Shown one piece after another: positions 1 through 10,828 of a stretch of 64,000 nt of DNA. Positions within the stretch are counted from its first letter, which is position 1; every line of letters begins with the position of its first letter. This DNA comes from Auriscalpium vulgare. Taxonomy: Eukaryota > Basidiomycota > Agaricomycetes > Russulales > Auriscalpiaceae. The position numbers were made by a program, and so were the translations under genes. Location of the stretch: NCBI GenBank assembly GCA_019915015.1, contig JAHBBC010000033.1, forward strand, positions 62,001 to 126,000, read 5' to 3'. The notes below the pieces were generated by a model, which made no database searches, was not told where the DNA came from, and worked only from the letters and a program-made list of their open reading frames with translations.

Positions 1-790
1 GACGCCCGTGTTGTTCAACCTGTACATCGTTTATATACAAGCCGAAGAGCAGTTTGCGCAGCCGTTCGGTGGACAAGGTGCACAAGGGCAATGTATTAGT
101 TTTGTCATGTTCATAATGCGTGAACGCTCGTGTGCGAAACTCCTGAGCGCCGGCTGAAAACGGGCCGTTATGACTCGCACCTCTACTTACTGCCTCATCA
201 CCCATCCACGCGTTCCCCATTTCCACGCATTTCCACCTGCGAGAAACTTCCCCCTCTCGACCGCGTCCTCACCACTCAAGATACAGCCCACCTTGCCGGT
301 GTGGCTCCTGCTTGAACAGCGCCTCTCCATCAATGGTGTCGCTTCCGACGTAGCTTTCTCCTCACGTAGCTCTTCTTCCCCCCTGCCAGAAACAGGTGCG
401 AGGCAGTCGACTGCCGCATCGCGCCCCATTTGGATGTAGGTCTTGGAAGCCGCGCCGTTCCCGAGCCCGAATTCGGCGCTCTAAGGCCTGCGCCTGTCCA
501 CGTACGTCAGTCAGTCTGCGATCGTGGCCTTGTCGAGATCGAATCCCCCTTGTCTCTGTCCGCTGGCCTGCATCAGCGCCAAGCTCGATATTTGCTACGC
601 ACTCCGTGCTCAGGAACATAAAACACGTCTGCATTGCAAGGATCAAACACTACTGCGAGCTAAGATATGTTCAACGTCTTTCCCTTTACAGAACTCAACT
701 TTTGGTTGCGTTGACGCACAGAGAACCGCTTCGGCCTCGCAGTAGATTTTCCGCTGGGCTTCTTGCCATGCCCGCCACCCTTCACTTGCT
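1..790. other. No supported gene
   Basis: No ORF here has a recognisable family, splice pattern or paralog in the window. The first 60 bases can be read as a short peptide resembling part of a reverse transcriptase (a VLFNLY string), but it is too short and isolated to annotate. The stretch ends at the 3' end of the minus-strand gene that follows. Confidence 0.3.
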
Positions 791-1515
791 TCATACGCGT
801 GGTCGCGCCGGCGACCTGTGTGGTTTGTCTAGCATATCGGTAAGTCCACTGTAGCAGCCCACTTCTTGCGTAACTGACCCTCCATCCTTCTGTACAGGGT
901 CACCTTGAGCCTTAGCGTTGGGCGCCAGCGGCTCAATCGCCGACGCCACGTTGGTGAATCGCCTAAGAAACTAGTAAGTACAATCGACAAGCCACAAGCT
1001 TATATGACTTACTCTCCATCCTTCTCGGCTGGGTCGCTAGCACTGCTTCGAGCTTCAGGGTGGGGCGCAGGTGCCAGCGGCGCAGTCGTCAGCTCAAACG
1101 GGGCGAGCTGCCTAGCAAACCGGTGAGTAAATTGGACTAGCCTTTGAACCATGGGCTTACTGCGCATTTTCTGTGACATCATCGGGTATGGGCGCATTGG
1201 GAAACGCTGACTGGGGGCCATATCTCGCAGGGACCAAGCGCGGCACATACGTCCCACGCGGGGGTTTCACAACGCGCTTATCCCTCCACCCATCGGGCTC
1301 ATGGTAGGTGGGTACCAAACGGCCATCTCTTTCTTCGAAGAAGGATGCGGCACGCGTACGGGGGATGGGCCGATTGTCTCTCGGCGCGGAGCTGTCTTCC
1401 AATGAATAATCAAGATAAGCGAGACCGCTTGTCACAATACCTTTGCTGACTATCACTACTCCGATTATCAGTTGGATCCAGGACCGCACAGCGAAGACGC
1501 ATACCTTTCTTCCAT
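791..1515 (-). CDS. Five-exon gene for a small proline-rich protein, function unknown
   Basis: Exons read on the minus strand are 1515-1505, 1445-1161, 1111-1013, 962-904 and 828-791. Joined, they give 492 nt, an uninterrupted 163-residue protein starting MEESKGIVTSG and ending in an Arg/Pro-rich tail. All four introns are about 49-74 nt with GT and AG borders, and the frame is kept across every junction, which is the main reason to believe the gene. The middle is rich in Pro, Arg and acidic residues and has no membrane segment once the first intron is removed; the unspliced reading would wrongly show a hydrophobic start. I do not recognise a domain. It is divergently transcribed from the gene at 1669, with about 150 bp between the two starts. 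Confidence 0.6.
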
Positions 1516-1668
1516 GGCGGCAGAGATATTGGGCTCAGGTTTGGCAGATCCTAGGCTCTGACGAGTTCAACCAAGGTGAGCGCCAAGCCATTGAAGCTTG
1601 AAGGCTGGGAATGATTTGTCAGCGACAGTATATATTTTAAGCAAGTTCGCCGCATTCCTTCTTGCAGG
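1516..1668. promoter_or_regulatory. Divergent promoter region
   Basis: The region lies between two oppositely oriented start codons. An AT-rich TATA-like run (tatatatttt, about 1629-1638) sits roughly 30 bp before the plus-strand ATG at 1669. Shared control of the two genes is an inference from the layout only. Confidence 0.4.
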
Positions 1669-3805
1669 ATGGCTCACTCCAACTATCCTCTCTGGCCCAC
1701 CGAAAATTTCCTCCCATCGGAGTCTCATCCACCTACCTCGGTCATGAACCCTCTACCCGTTGAAACCCTTGACCTTCCGGAGTTGTTGAGAAACCCTCAC
1801 GTCCGCGATCTTTTCAATACCGCACAGCTTCAGAACGCACAAATCGTTCGCCTTGCGCAAGACTTGAGCAAACTCACGGTGCAACTACATGAACGAGATA
1901 GCGGTATGTTGAAATTTTCCCGAGCTGCTCTCTCCTGAACGTCGGTTTCAGTTAGGGGCAGCGCTACGTCCTTGTCATCTAAGGAATCGTCGCCGTCCCC
2001 AGCCTCGACCCCGGAGCTAGAGACAATCTCGTCGGTCAGGCCCCGAAAATTTCCCGCTGAAGTCCTCTGGAACATCTCTGATTGCCAAGATCACGACGAC
2101 TCCGGTTGGACTCCAGCAAACTCGTCTCGGCCGCCGATGGCTCAGTGCATCCGATACGCAAACGGAACATTAATCTCAGACGAGATGTATAGGAACATCA
2201 AGGCGTCGGCGCGCATCGTCAAAGCCGGCCTTCTGACACTCGGTTATCCGAAGAATATCAAAAAGACAAAGGTTCGACAGAAGGCGTTCTTCCGGACCCA
2301 CTTTCCGCAGGACTGGCACAACGCCGTCGCCAAACTCGAGAGCAGACAGCCGTTGCTCGCCCTCTGCGGCAATCATTGGAAAGCCGAACAGGTCCTCAAT
2401 AACTGCCTCAGGAGCGGTGGCGATGATGTTCAAGAGGAACCGGCCGCCCCAGCCGCCCTCAACAAACGAAGGAAAGAACCAGATTCGACGCCGGCTCGCC
2501 CCGTCGACCCAAAGAGATCCAAGGCGGCGCCTCTCTCGCCTCTGCGCTTCCCCTCACGTACGTCTTGATTTCCATCGTAAAGACTTAACTGACGCTTAGT
2601 GTCCACGTCAGAGGAAGCTCCAGCCGGTGATGCCGACACCTCGGACGATGACGCGCCGAATCTTAACTTGATGCTGCCGACGGCTTCTTTCCTGAAGAAT
2701 CAGACGCAAGAAAAGGTGATTCCGAAGACAATTGATATCGGCGCCATTGTGGTCAAAGCATCGCGTAAGTGTTACTCTCGTCTGCAACGTGGACGCAATT
2801 CTCACCCTCTCATGTACCTCCTTCGCGCGCGCACGTATGGTCAGCACGCGAGCTTCTTGGTAAGCCACTCATCGAGAACTGTTCATCGATTGAACGCTAA
2901 TATCATCTTGTCAGACGCTATGGCATCTGATTTTTTCATCGCGTCGGCGCGCCCGCTGCTGGAGTTGTTGCAAGAAAATGGACCCATGCTCGATATAGGC
3001 GAGCCTTCGCCCGAAGTAACCGCCTTCCTGGAGCGCATTGAGAACGCAGACCCGAACGCATCGGATCTCAGGAAGGAGGACACCAACGCCTCGTGGGGCC
3101 ATTATCAGTTTACGGCAGGGTCCATGACTTGCGCGTCCGTCCTCAGCTCCTGGCCGGCAGTCGGAAATACTCGGGTTGCATATCGATTGGTCGCAGCCGC
3201 CGTCCGTACGTGCAAGGTGGCCCGATACGTGTGTTTCTTGAACAAAGTGGACGCGGATTCGTACCTGAGCGACGTGTTCCTCGAGCGCACCATCGAGGAG
3301 CTGTATAACATCGCGCAGGTTGCCACAGTAGCGCCTCATTTTTATCTCTGCCGTCCCAACCGTTCTGAAATTTTTTGCAGCGCTCTGTGGACTCCAATGA
3401 GGTCAGCCAGAACGAGACGGAGTCACCACCCGGCCCCGATCCCAAGGACTGCGTCGACGAGCAGGTACGTCGCAGCTCGTGATCGCAGCTCGATTACTGA
3501 TCGGGATGTTCTAGCATCGCACCGCGTTGCTTTCGCTGACCAAGGAGGAGCTCAAGCAGTGGTGTACAGCACACACGATCGATCTTCCGCCGAAAGCGAA
3601 GGTGAAAAATGGTGAGCGAGTCTCTGTATTGGCTTACGCAGTGCTGATAGCCGCCTAGATATGGTCTCCGTACTCATGGACTCCCCCGATGCGCCTTCGC
3701 AAGATGACATTAAGGCCATCGTCAAAGAGGTACTTATTGTTCTGTTCTTACATCTCTTACTCACGCGGCGTTCCTCAGCGGAAGGCCAAGAAGGCGCAAC
3801 GTTGA
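1669..3805 (+). CDS. Multi-exon protein with C-terminal SAP-like motif, function unknown
   Basis: The ATG at 1669 opens MAHSNYPLWPTENF. Introns are readable at 1904-1951, about 2558-2599, in the 2764-2912 stretch (two introns around a 15-nt exon), at about 3319-3380, 3468-3514, in the 3612-3660 area and before 3778. The last exon encodes KAKKAQR and a TGA at 3803-3805. The middle has a conserved-looking basic helical block (residues about 130-235, with KKTKVRQKAFFRTHF). A Ser/Pro-rich linker follows, then a long acidic/helical part. The last 60 residues (LTKEELKQWC ... KNDMVSVLMDS) look like a SAP-type helix-turn-helix, a motif often found in DNA- or RNA-binding nuclear proteins. I assign no function beyond a possible nucleic-acid-binding role. 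The reading stays intact through eight or so introns, so this is probably a live gene. Confidence 0.6.
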
Positions 3806-3919
3806 AGCTCCGAAGCGACCGTCGTCGCCGGCCGCCACACGAGGAGGAGCGCTGGGTGCGAGCGACGTCGCGAGGGGTAGCGCAGTAGCATGGAGGAGCG
3901 AAATGTATATATATCTTGG

Positions 3920-4250
3920 ACTGTCACCGGACTTTCAGTCGAGTCCTGGTCAGCTTGCAGTAAATTGACTACAGCACGACTTCACGGTCGCATTGTAGTC
4001 AAGCCTGTCACCAGACTGAAACACGACGGATCAGTCACATGGTAGTCAGGCCAATCCGCGCTTCGCTCAAGACTGATACATGACGCGCCAGTCATCTTCC
4101 AGTCAAACCGTTGCCACGACGGGCTTGGACTGATACATGACGAACCAGTCATCTTCCAGTCCAACGTTGCTACGACAGGCACAGGACTTGGAATGGACTG
4201 TGACAAGACTGCCACGTCAATTCAGTCATCGAGATTACTTTATCGAACCG
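3920..4250. repeat. Degenerate tandem repeat, period about 57 bp
   Basis: Units starting near 4015, 4073 and 4130 share the phrases ctgatacatgac and agtcatcttccagtc (4091-4105 and 4147-4161). More decayed copies of the same caGTCA-rich text lie to the left, from about 3920. No ORF follows the repeat. Confidence 0.55.
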
Positions 4251-5074
4251 GACAGATGCCGGACGCTGACAGGACATGTGATGGACGTTGCTAGTCACAG
4301 AACGTGCTCAAAAGTCTGGTTACAGTCGCCTCGGTGCCGACAGGACTACGACCGGACCGGGACTCGACTTTTGTTTTTACTGAGTATCACCGGCCATCGG
4401 CTCCGTCGGTCCGCTCCCGGCCACAGCGACTGCAAGTCTTCCGGTGTACTCTCTCTTCCTTCCCTAGTACCTTGTTAACTATTTATTGCAATCCTAGGTA
4501 GCCTCATAAAAGACATGACGCGGCCCTTGGGCACGGTTGAAGCCACCTGGAAAGCTCCAGGCACCCGGGTGGCGGTGCCGCGGTGCCGAGCAGACATCGG
4601 CATCTGCCGAAAGGCGCGCTCCGGTCACGGTGCCTCAGCCTGTCGCAACGCTGCGCACGGTGGCTATTCACGCTGCGCACGGTGGCTATTCAGATTGATT
4701 CGCACACCCTGCCTGGATAGGAGCCTCTTCTTCTCTGCGCGAAATAGCGGCCGCGCAATATTACACGCGACTCGGAGTGGCGGCGGCGCTCGTGCTTTCC
4801 TCTCCTTCAGCGAGTATAAGCTTGGGATTGATCTGTGTGGGTGCGGAAGGTATATTGATAGCAGGACACTGGTGACTAGAATTTTGATTGGTGCGGCGCG
4901 CACCTCAGGCATTGGCCAGGTTGGCCTTGCGCACCCGTCCCCGGGCCTCACCCACTGCTTTGTGTGCTCATACATTCTCATAATCCCCTGGCACCCACTT
5001 CAGCTGCATAACATCGCGACTGGGCCGCGACACCGTGAGAGAGGCAGCGCCTCGGAAATCTTCGAAGTCCTAGC
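4251..5074. other. No supported gene
   Basis: A long plus-strand reading frame crosses this stretch but runs on through the antisense of the trehalose phosphorylase remnant, has no splice structure and no family, and is treated as chance. I see a 19-bp direct repeat (ctgcgcacggtggctattca at about 4653 and 4673) and nothing else. Confidence 0.4.
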
Positions 5075-5560
5075 GCGACGAGAGCTGCAGCACAATCTTC
5101 GAGCTCACAATGAGCGCATTAAACACTGGGCACATCATACTATCAGCAGTCAACAGGAGGAAGAAAGGCAGCACGCGCGCTGGTCGCTGGGCCGCAGGCG
5201 CATGACGATGATGTCGCTGGCGTATTGTTGTAATCGTCCGAGTAGATGAGCTTGATGACCTGGTCGTAGATGATGCTCGCGTCGGGGTCATCGACCGCGC
5301 CGTGCCCGCAGATGAGTAGCTGCGGTGTGTCCTCCTCTTCGTAGTTCCCGCTCTTGCGCAGCAGCTCGCGCAGCAGCTCGCGCAGCAGCTCGCGCAGCTT
5401 CTTGTACGAGTCGATCACATCCGAGGTGCCCTTCGACGGGCCGAAGCGCGCGATCTGGACGTACTCGTGCGGAGCTCCATGTAGTGCTGCGAGTTCCACA
5501 GGCTCAGCTTCTTGTTCAGCCCGTCAAGTCTGTGGTCGTGCGCACGTGTGTCAGCTTCTG
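5075..5560 (-). pseudogene. Trehalose phosphorylase fragment, frameshifted
   Basis: Read on the minus strand, pieces in different frames match in order the GT4-type trehalose phosphorylase/synthase of mushrooms: LNKKLSLWNSQHYM (about 5522-5481), YVQIARFGPSKG, then LLICGHGAVDDPDASIIYDQ, then YASDIIVMRLRPSDQ, then KIVLQLSSRE (ending near 5080). At least two frameshifts separate them, and both ends of the roughly 730-residue enzyme are missing. The live enzyme interconverts trehalose and glucose plus glucose-1-phosphate in the cytosol. A 12-bp repeat has expanded within the remnant. The family assignment rests on remembered conserved strings of the family, not on a search. Confidence 0.8.
5353..5399. 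repeat. 12-bp tandem repeat inside the trehalose phosphorylase remnant
   Basis: The unit cgcagcagctcg is repeated almost perfectly three to four times. On the minus strand it reads as RELL RELL RELL, an in-frame expansion of a helix in the broken enzyme. Confidence 0.8.
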
Positions 5561-5876
5561 AGTCTGTCAGCGCAGGATGGGAGCCCGACGCGCCAGTCCG
5601 TCGCAGCGCCGAGCAGCGCCGTCGCGCCCACTAATGCTAGTTCTGAGCCCTAGATCGCGCTAGAATCGCGCACTACCGCATATGCACCGTTTGAGGCAGC
5701 GTGCGCGTGCGGTTCGCGTCGACGGGGAGCTGCGGGGACTCACTGGGGAGGACGCAGACAAGCCGAGAGGTGGCCGTGATGTATGTAAGCGGCCGTGCCG
5801 AAGGCCGGTGATAGCCGGGGCCGGCTGGCCGCATCAAAACGAACCTCGGACGTCCCGTCAACCGTACCAACCAGCT

Positions 5877-6245
5877 CGAAAGTGATCCAGATGAAGACCC
5901 TCTCGACCTCTTCACGGAGTTTGCTGCCTGGTACGACCGGCAGCCCAAGGCGAAGCAGATTCCGATCCCAAATTGCGAGTCTCTCCACTTCGCCATCTCG
6001 CGCAAAGATCTCTGACCGAAGCAGGTTACCGTGATGACAACGACGAGTTCATATTCTACCTGCCCGTAAGCGCGGGGTACTACAAGGATCCCTCATATCG
6101 AAAGACCGAGACAGATGCCGCGCGGGTGTTCCTCGATCGCTTCCTCGCAGCCACTGGGGGCAAATTCGCACTCGAGAACCTGGAATGGATTAGCTTGCCA
6201 CGGGAGAAGCTCAATGCTCCCCTTAAACGTCCTTGGCGAAAATAG
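5877..6245 (+). pseudogene. GGYI-family gene, 5'-truncated (copy 1)
   Basis: The reading from about 5877 encodes the second half of exon 1 (DPLDLFTEF, then IPIPN), an intron, and a complete exon 2 (DDNDEFIFYLPVSAGYYKD ... LEWISLPREKLNAP, stop TAG 6243-6245). The intron starts with GC rather than GT (aaatt|gcgagt), unlike its paralog at 10395, and ends gaagcag. The N-terminal GGYI segment is absent and is replaced by unrelated sequence, so this copy is probably dead. The split codon T|GT for the conserved Cys is kept at the acceptor side. Confidence 0.7.
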
Positions 6246-7295
6246 GCTTCGTTTACTGGTGAGTAAGCTCCTATCATCTCCCTCTTTACGCCGCCAAACT
6301 GACTGGGCCTCGTATACAGAACGTAGGGGTCTTTCTATCACCATGCTTCGGCGTTTCGGAAAGATATGCCGGACACTGTCTATCAGTTGTTTTCGTACAC
6401 TACATTGATGAATCAAAAAGTCCGTCTCGCCTTGTTCGTCGAATTCAACTTGGCGCGACAATCCATTGCGAGACGATCCAATCCGAGCTGAATGCCACGC
6501 CGCTGCAAGCTTCCGCTCCTCGTCTCCTCCTTACCTTCCACGGCGTTATCGTTCTCTCTCGTGGCCTTCTCGCCTGCCTATACTGCTTCCCCGGCCGTAT
6601 CTGTAATATGGGGCGCTCCAACATCACCCATCTCAGCTATGTCGACAAGAAATGCCGGAGCTACGCTCCGCCGCTGTTGAAGTTATGCGTGTGCTAATAG
6701 TAAGAGTGCCTGTCGCTATAAATATCTGTTGACCTACAGGCTGTGGACGCCGGCCTAAGTCGACTGTACATATACTCAAGACGCCACTGAACCTGGATCC
6801 AAAGCTCCCGTAGCCAGCTCTGTATGATGACCGTCAACATGTTTTGCCATATGTATCCCTTCTGCCCCTCAATCATCCTCTAACCATCACCAACCAGATC
6901 CTACAACGAGCTGCGCTTTGCACGTCCGGCGAGAATTGAAGTTTGATTCGAACGGCTCCGCGTGCTCAACGATCAGGAGAGCAAGCAGCTCGCGAAAATT
7001 GCGCATCAGCTCGAACTGATGGACAAAAATGAGTGGCGGAGTCTACAGGAAAGGCAGCTTATGCCGCGTAAGGACAGAAAATGCCCAAACAAAGCCAAAC
7101 TGACGGTCGTCATAATCTTAAAGAAAGAGTAATCTCATTCACGGCCGTCTTAAACTTTACCGACCGGCCCCAGCGCGAGCCCACTTTCCTCCCTATTTCC
7201 ACGCCGCGAGCACAGTATCAGTGCTTCAATTTACACATTACTATTATAAGATGAGGCTGGTACAATGAGTATCGTTGCGAGGTCGCCAGCTCAAT
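6246..7295. other. Duplicated flank, no supported gene
   Basis: The first 200 bp repeat the sequence that follows the GGYI copy at 10828 (shared text cctctttacgccgccaa and aaaagt.cgtct). Stretches near 6575-6640 and 7146-7226 repeat text found around 9365-9555 and 11800-11990, next to the small membrane-protein genes. A third, gene-less relic of that duplicated unit is therefore likely. Nothing else is recognisable. Confidence 0.5.
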
Positions 7296-8337
7296 TTAGT
7301 GAAGGTTGCCCCCAGGGTACGTCGCCGCCCATCCCTTCCTCCCGCTCCACGCGTTCCAGTAGTTCACGATCTTCTCTGGCGGCGGGGCCAAACCCTTCTC
7401 AAGCGCAGCAAGCCCATCCTCCGTCTTCGCTGCGCCGAGAAGGAAAGCGATGTGTGCGAGCCACGCGGTAACGTGGAAGTCGTCCTCCCCGGGTGTCGCG
7501 CCGCCGATGAACGGACCCTCGCCGATGCTGGCCGGTAGCGTCTCGAGATAGAACACTTTGACGGCCTCCCAAGCAGCCTTGGATATCTTGAAGAAGCCCT
7601 CCTTGGCCTCGGCGGGGGCGGCGCCGGCGAAGAGGGCCGACAGCTCAGAGATGGACGCGATCTTTCCGTCGTAGAACTCCTTGTTCGCCTGGGCCTCGGG
7701 TGTGGCTGCGTACGTCTTCAGTCCCGCAAGGCCTGCATACTTGGAGTGAGTCACTCGTGAAGAATAAAAGACGAAGGCGCTCACGGAGGTTGGTGAAGGT
7801 GCCTGCGAGACCCCCTGCAACTCGAGCGAGCTCTGCATCATCGCGCGATGCAACCATGGCGAAATTCGGGTCGACAGAGTCCTCGTGTACGGCCGTAGTG
7901 ATGGCAGTTCGCGTCGCGACCTTCACAGACGACTTCTTGACGAGGAAATCGACGACATCTGTACTATTCGTGTACGCCTTGCCGTCGGCAGTTAGCGTGG
8001 GCAGAGTAGCATTCGGATTCTGGAACGGTGGGTCAGAGATCAAAGCAGCGCAATGCTGCGTGAATCACTCACGATCTTGACAAACGACGGATCGAAGTTG
8101 TCTCCTTGCATGAGGTTGACCTGTTTGAGTTCGATGACGTCGGTCAAGTCAAGCTCCCCACTGAACAGTTGTTAGCTCTGCCCAGTCGAGCATCAACATC
8201 AAGAGACTCGAGCTTACACGGCAAGCTCTGCAGCGGCCGACCAGACGGAGTACGCGAAAGTGTAAACAACAGGCTGTATATGCGAACCTGTGAGCATATC
8301 GTCCATGTCATGAACGCCGTCTGCATACCTTGGACAT
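7296..8337 (-). CDS. Glutathione S-transferase
   Basis: Exons on the minus strand are 8337-8329 (only MSK), 8273-8218, 8160-8073, 8019-7785 and 7732-7296. They join to 825 nt, a 274-residue protein without frame breaks. The N-terminal thioredoxin-fold part reads PVVYTFAYSVWSAAAELAV, then QGDNFDPSFVKINPNATLPT with the cis-proline (LP) that contacts glutathione, then STDVVDFL. The all-helical C-terminal domain follows, with GEDDFHVTAWLAHIAFLLG near residue 220. Glutathione transferases conjugate glutathione to electrophiles in the cytosol and are expanded in wood-decay basidiomycetes. I cannot place the exact fungal class. A 9-nt first exon is unusual but is supported by an ATG, GT and AG in phase. 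Confidence 0.85.
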
Positions 8338-8550
8338 CGTTGCTGATTGCGAGGAGGGTAGGGAAGTGGGTAGGGAAGAACTGGAGAGATACGGTTACCC
8401 ATCCCGTACGTCCATTGAGGTTTTATGGCTTTCGATATCCTGCAGGGCACGCGCTGCATGACGCGCCGATCCCTGCGATAGTGTCAGCAGGCGTGCCTAC
8501 ATCACGCACTGACTCTCCGAAGCACTCCGTAGTACTGACCTTGCGCGGAA

Positions 8551-8981
8551 GACAGTCATTCCGCCACGGGCTAAAACAATAGCCATGAACAAGAATGCCT
8601 TTGCAAGCGGGACTGCGACAATATGCAGTGGCCACTCAGTTGGCGGTTGCATGACATAGCAGATTGCTGAGCTGTGAGACAAATCAGTGCGTCAGTTGCA
8701 GGAACGGTGCGGAGACAATGCGGAGATACCTTGGAGACCAGGCGGCGGTTTCGGAGATGACGGGTTGATATCAGGCGTCCTAAGTAGTAAGCGAGCAACC
8801 CCGAGTCGTCCTCGAGCTCCTCGATCGCCCGTAAGCTGGAGACCAGTCTGCATATCATCAGCGACGACGAGCTGGGTGCTGCCGGGTCAAACGTGACGGG
8901 ATTGATTCATCACAATCTTATCTTATCGCGCTTGTTTGAGTCACGTCCACGTGTCTCAGTGGCGGAACGACTGTCTTCCGG
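8551..8981. repeat. Separated inverted repeat pair (about 20 bp arms)
   Basis: The text ggaagacagtcattccgcca near 8553 is the reverse complement, with one mismatch, of tggcggaacgactgtcttcc near 8962. About 390 bp lie between the arms. No transposase or clear target duplication was seen, so a decayed small element is only one explanation. Confidence 0.4.
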
Positions 8982-9074
8982 TAACGGAGACCGTTGCCGT
9001 GTCTCCAGAGTCCAACTCTCGCACAGCAGAAAGCCTCTCGACCCCTACAATCTCCAAATCGCGCTCTTTCAGTC

Positions 9075-9147
9075 ATGCTGGTTATCCTTGGAGGACCTCG
9101 TGCGGTCCGGCGACGTCAGAGCACTACTCGGGGCCTCAGCTGGTTGT
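9075..9147 (+). pseudogene. GGYI-family relic, exon-1 start with frameshift (copy 2)
   Basis: ATG 9075 opens MLVILGG. After a 2-base loss the text resumes in another frame as GDVRALLG, the same order as in the intact genes (GGYI..., DVRALLG). The rest of the gene is not recognisable. It lies 390 bp from the small membrane-protein gene on the opposite strand, the same convergent layout as at 10.4-12.4 kb. Confidence 0.6.
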
Positions 9148-9540
9148 ACGCCCGACCTGCGCTGTACAGCCATGACGAGCTAGGCTTCCACCAAGTACCA
9201 AGGTGGAGATGCAGGGAAAGCGAGCGTGGAGGGTTACGGGGACGAGAGCCGGGCGGCCGGGTTGGGAACGTAGCTTGATTCCAGGCTTTTACTGAGTAGG
9301 CAGGTATCTTCAGTAAAGACATATAACCCATGTTCGCGTATCGTACTGCGCCTCTCGAGCTCGCGGTCGTCTTGCCCGACTAGACGGCCGCCCAGCCGTA
9401 TCCGTATGAACGGCTCACCAACATGACTAGTCACTTCTCAGGTACATTGACCGCTTTATCGCGCTTGCTGTCGTCTGTATTGACTGACGGCACCGGCGTG
9501 GGTTCACTTTGCTTCCTATATATAAGCTGCGAGCACAGCA

Positions 9541-9898
9541 TCAGCGTGGAGCATGGTCGACTTGGCAGAACCAACGCACCAACCAATGTACGAAATCCCA
9601 AGTCATTTTCATGGCGATCTCAATACCCATGCCAACGCTAACTAAACTTATGAAGAGCAACAGTGTCTCTGTCACGAATCTGTCTGTAAGATATTCAAAT
9701 TAGCACCAACGCACAGCAGTGCAGTGAGAGCGTACTGGGGCCTATGAAGAAGAAATGTAAAGCGACCGCCGGATTGGCTAAGAAGACTGCGGTACGGATG
9801 AAGGCTATGAAGCCGTTCACCCACGGCTGGCGGGAGCTATGGCGGTAGAGCAGCGCGAGGCTGAACCCGGCAAACATGGGTGCGATACCATCGAACAT
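9541..9898 (-). CDS. Small membrane protein, paralog 1
   Basis: Exons 9898-9736 and 9683-9541 join to 306 nt, 101 residues, with the intron after GP. The start MFDGIAPMFAG is chosen because the sequence just before it (cttcctgc.acc) matches the sequence before the ATG of the paralog at 12436. The conserved core RQPWVNG is followed by two hydrophobic stretches (TAVFLANPAVALHFFF and ETLLLFISLVSVGMGIEIAM), so one or two membrane passes are likely. It lacks about 45 residues that the paralog has near the N-terminus. No known family is recognised. Position and phase of the intron are identical in both paralogs. Confidence 0.6.
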
Positions 9899-10394
9899 GG
9901 TTGCAGGAAGAGAACGTATCCGCGTATGTACCTGCAGCCTGCAAGGCCGCTCATGACAACAATCTTATCTTATCAGGCCTGTTCGAGTCATTCGTCATGC
10001 TCAGGCTCGTCCAGTGCTCGTCCCAACGTTCACCACCTTTAACGCGGCCTCGCCCCCTGCAGTTATCAAGTCCATTACAGTGAGGGTGCGATGCCTCAGT
10101 ATGGCCGATGAGTCCGCTGGATGAGTCCACGGCCAAGGGCGACGTGCATGCCTCTTCGCGGCTGTCGTGCGTGCCCTCCTGCTGCATCATCGTCCTAGCT
10201 AACTTTCTCTAGTCTACCGCACGTCCATCGCCAACGCTTCTATGCCGGAAGGTCTTCTACGCGTCGGTAGTCATGTGGCCTCGTGTTGCGAAGGTGGACT
10301 GGCACCGCCAAACGTGCCTCGCTTCACCCACTCTCAGGCCCAGGGTCGATCCCCGTCTCTTCATTCATACCCGTATCGTTTACCCAGCGTACCA

Positions 10395-10828
10395 ATGCAT
10401 TATCTCATATTTGGCGGGTACATCCTTTGCGAGCAAGACACGCGAGCGTTTCTCGAGCTCGACAGTGCTCCGGATGAAGACCCTCTCGACCTCTTCACGG
10501 AGCTGGCTGGCTGGCACGACCGGCAGCCCAAGGCGAAGCAGAATCCGATCCCAAATTGTGAGTCTCTCCACTTCGCCATCTCGCGCAAAGGTCCCTAACC
10601 GAAGCAGGTTACCGTGATGACAACGACGACTTTAAGATCTATCTGCCCGTCAGCGCCGGGTACTACAAGGATCATCCCTATCGCAAGACCTAGACGGATG
10701 CGGCGCGCGTGTTCCGCGACCACTTTCTCGCAGCCACTGGGGGCCACTTCTCGGTCGATAACATGGAGTGGATTAGCTTGCCTCGGGAGAAGCTCAATGC
10801 TCCCATTAAACGTCCTTGGCGCAAATAG
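10395..10828 (+). pseudogene. GGYI-family gene with a nonsense codon (copy 3)
   Basis: Exon 1 (10395-10557) reads MHYLIFGGYILCEQD ... DPLDLFTELAGW ... NPIPN. The intron 10558-10607 (gtgagt...gaagcag) splits the conserved Cys codon as T|GT. Exon 2 (10608-10828) reads YRDDNDDFKIYLPVSAGYYKD ... SLPREKLNAPIKRPWRK. In exon 2 the Glu codon of KTETDAARV, seen in two paralogs, is TAG (10691-10693), which ends the protein early. Everything else is intact, so the loss looks recent. Confidence 0.75.

Noticed and set aside
1..130. Peptide with a VLFNLY string like a reverse transcriptase
   Set aside because: Only about 40 codons at the window edge, no other reverse transcriptase motif follows.
4515..5249. 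Long plus-strand ORF
   Set aside because: It is antisense to the trehalose phosphorylase remnant, has no splice signals or family and repeats a 19-bp direct duplication.
8600..8945. Minus-strand peptide SSLRAIEELEDDSGLLAYYLG as a gene
   Set aside because: It lies in a dispersed repeat shared with 12.6-12.8 kb and no exon joins could be made.
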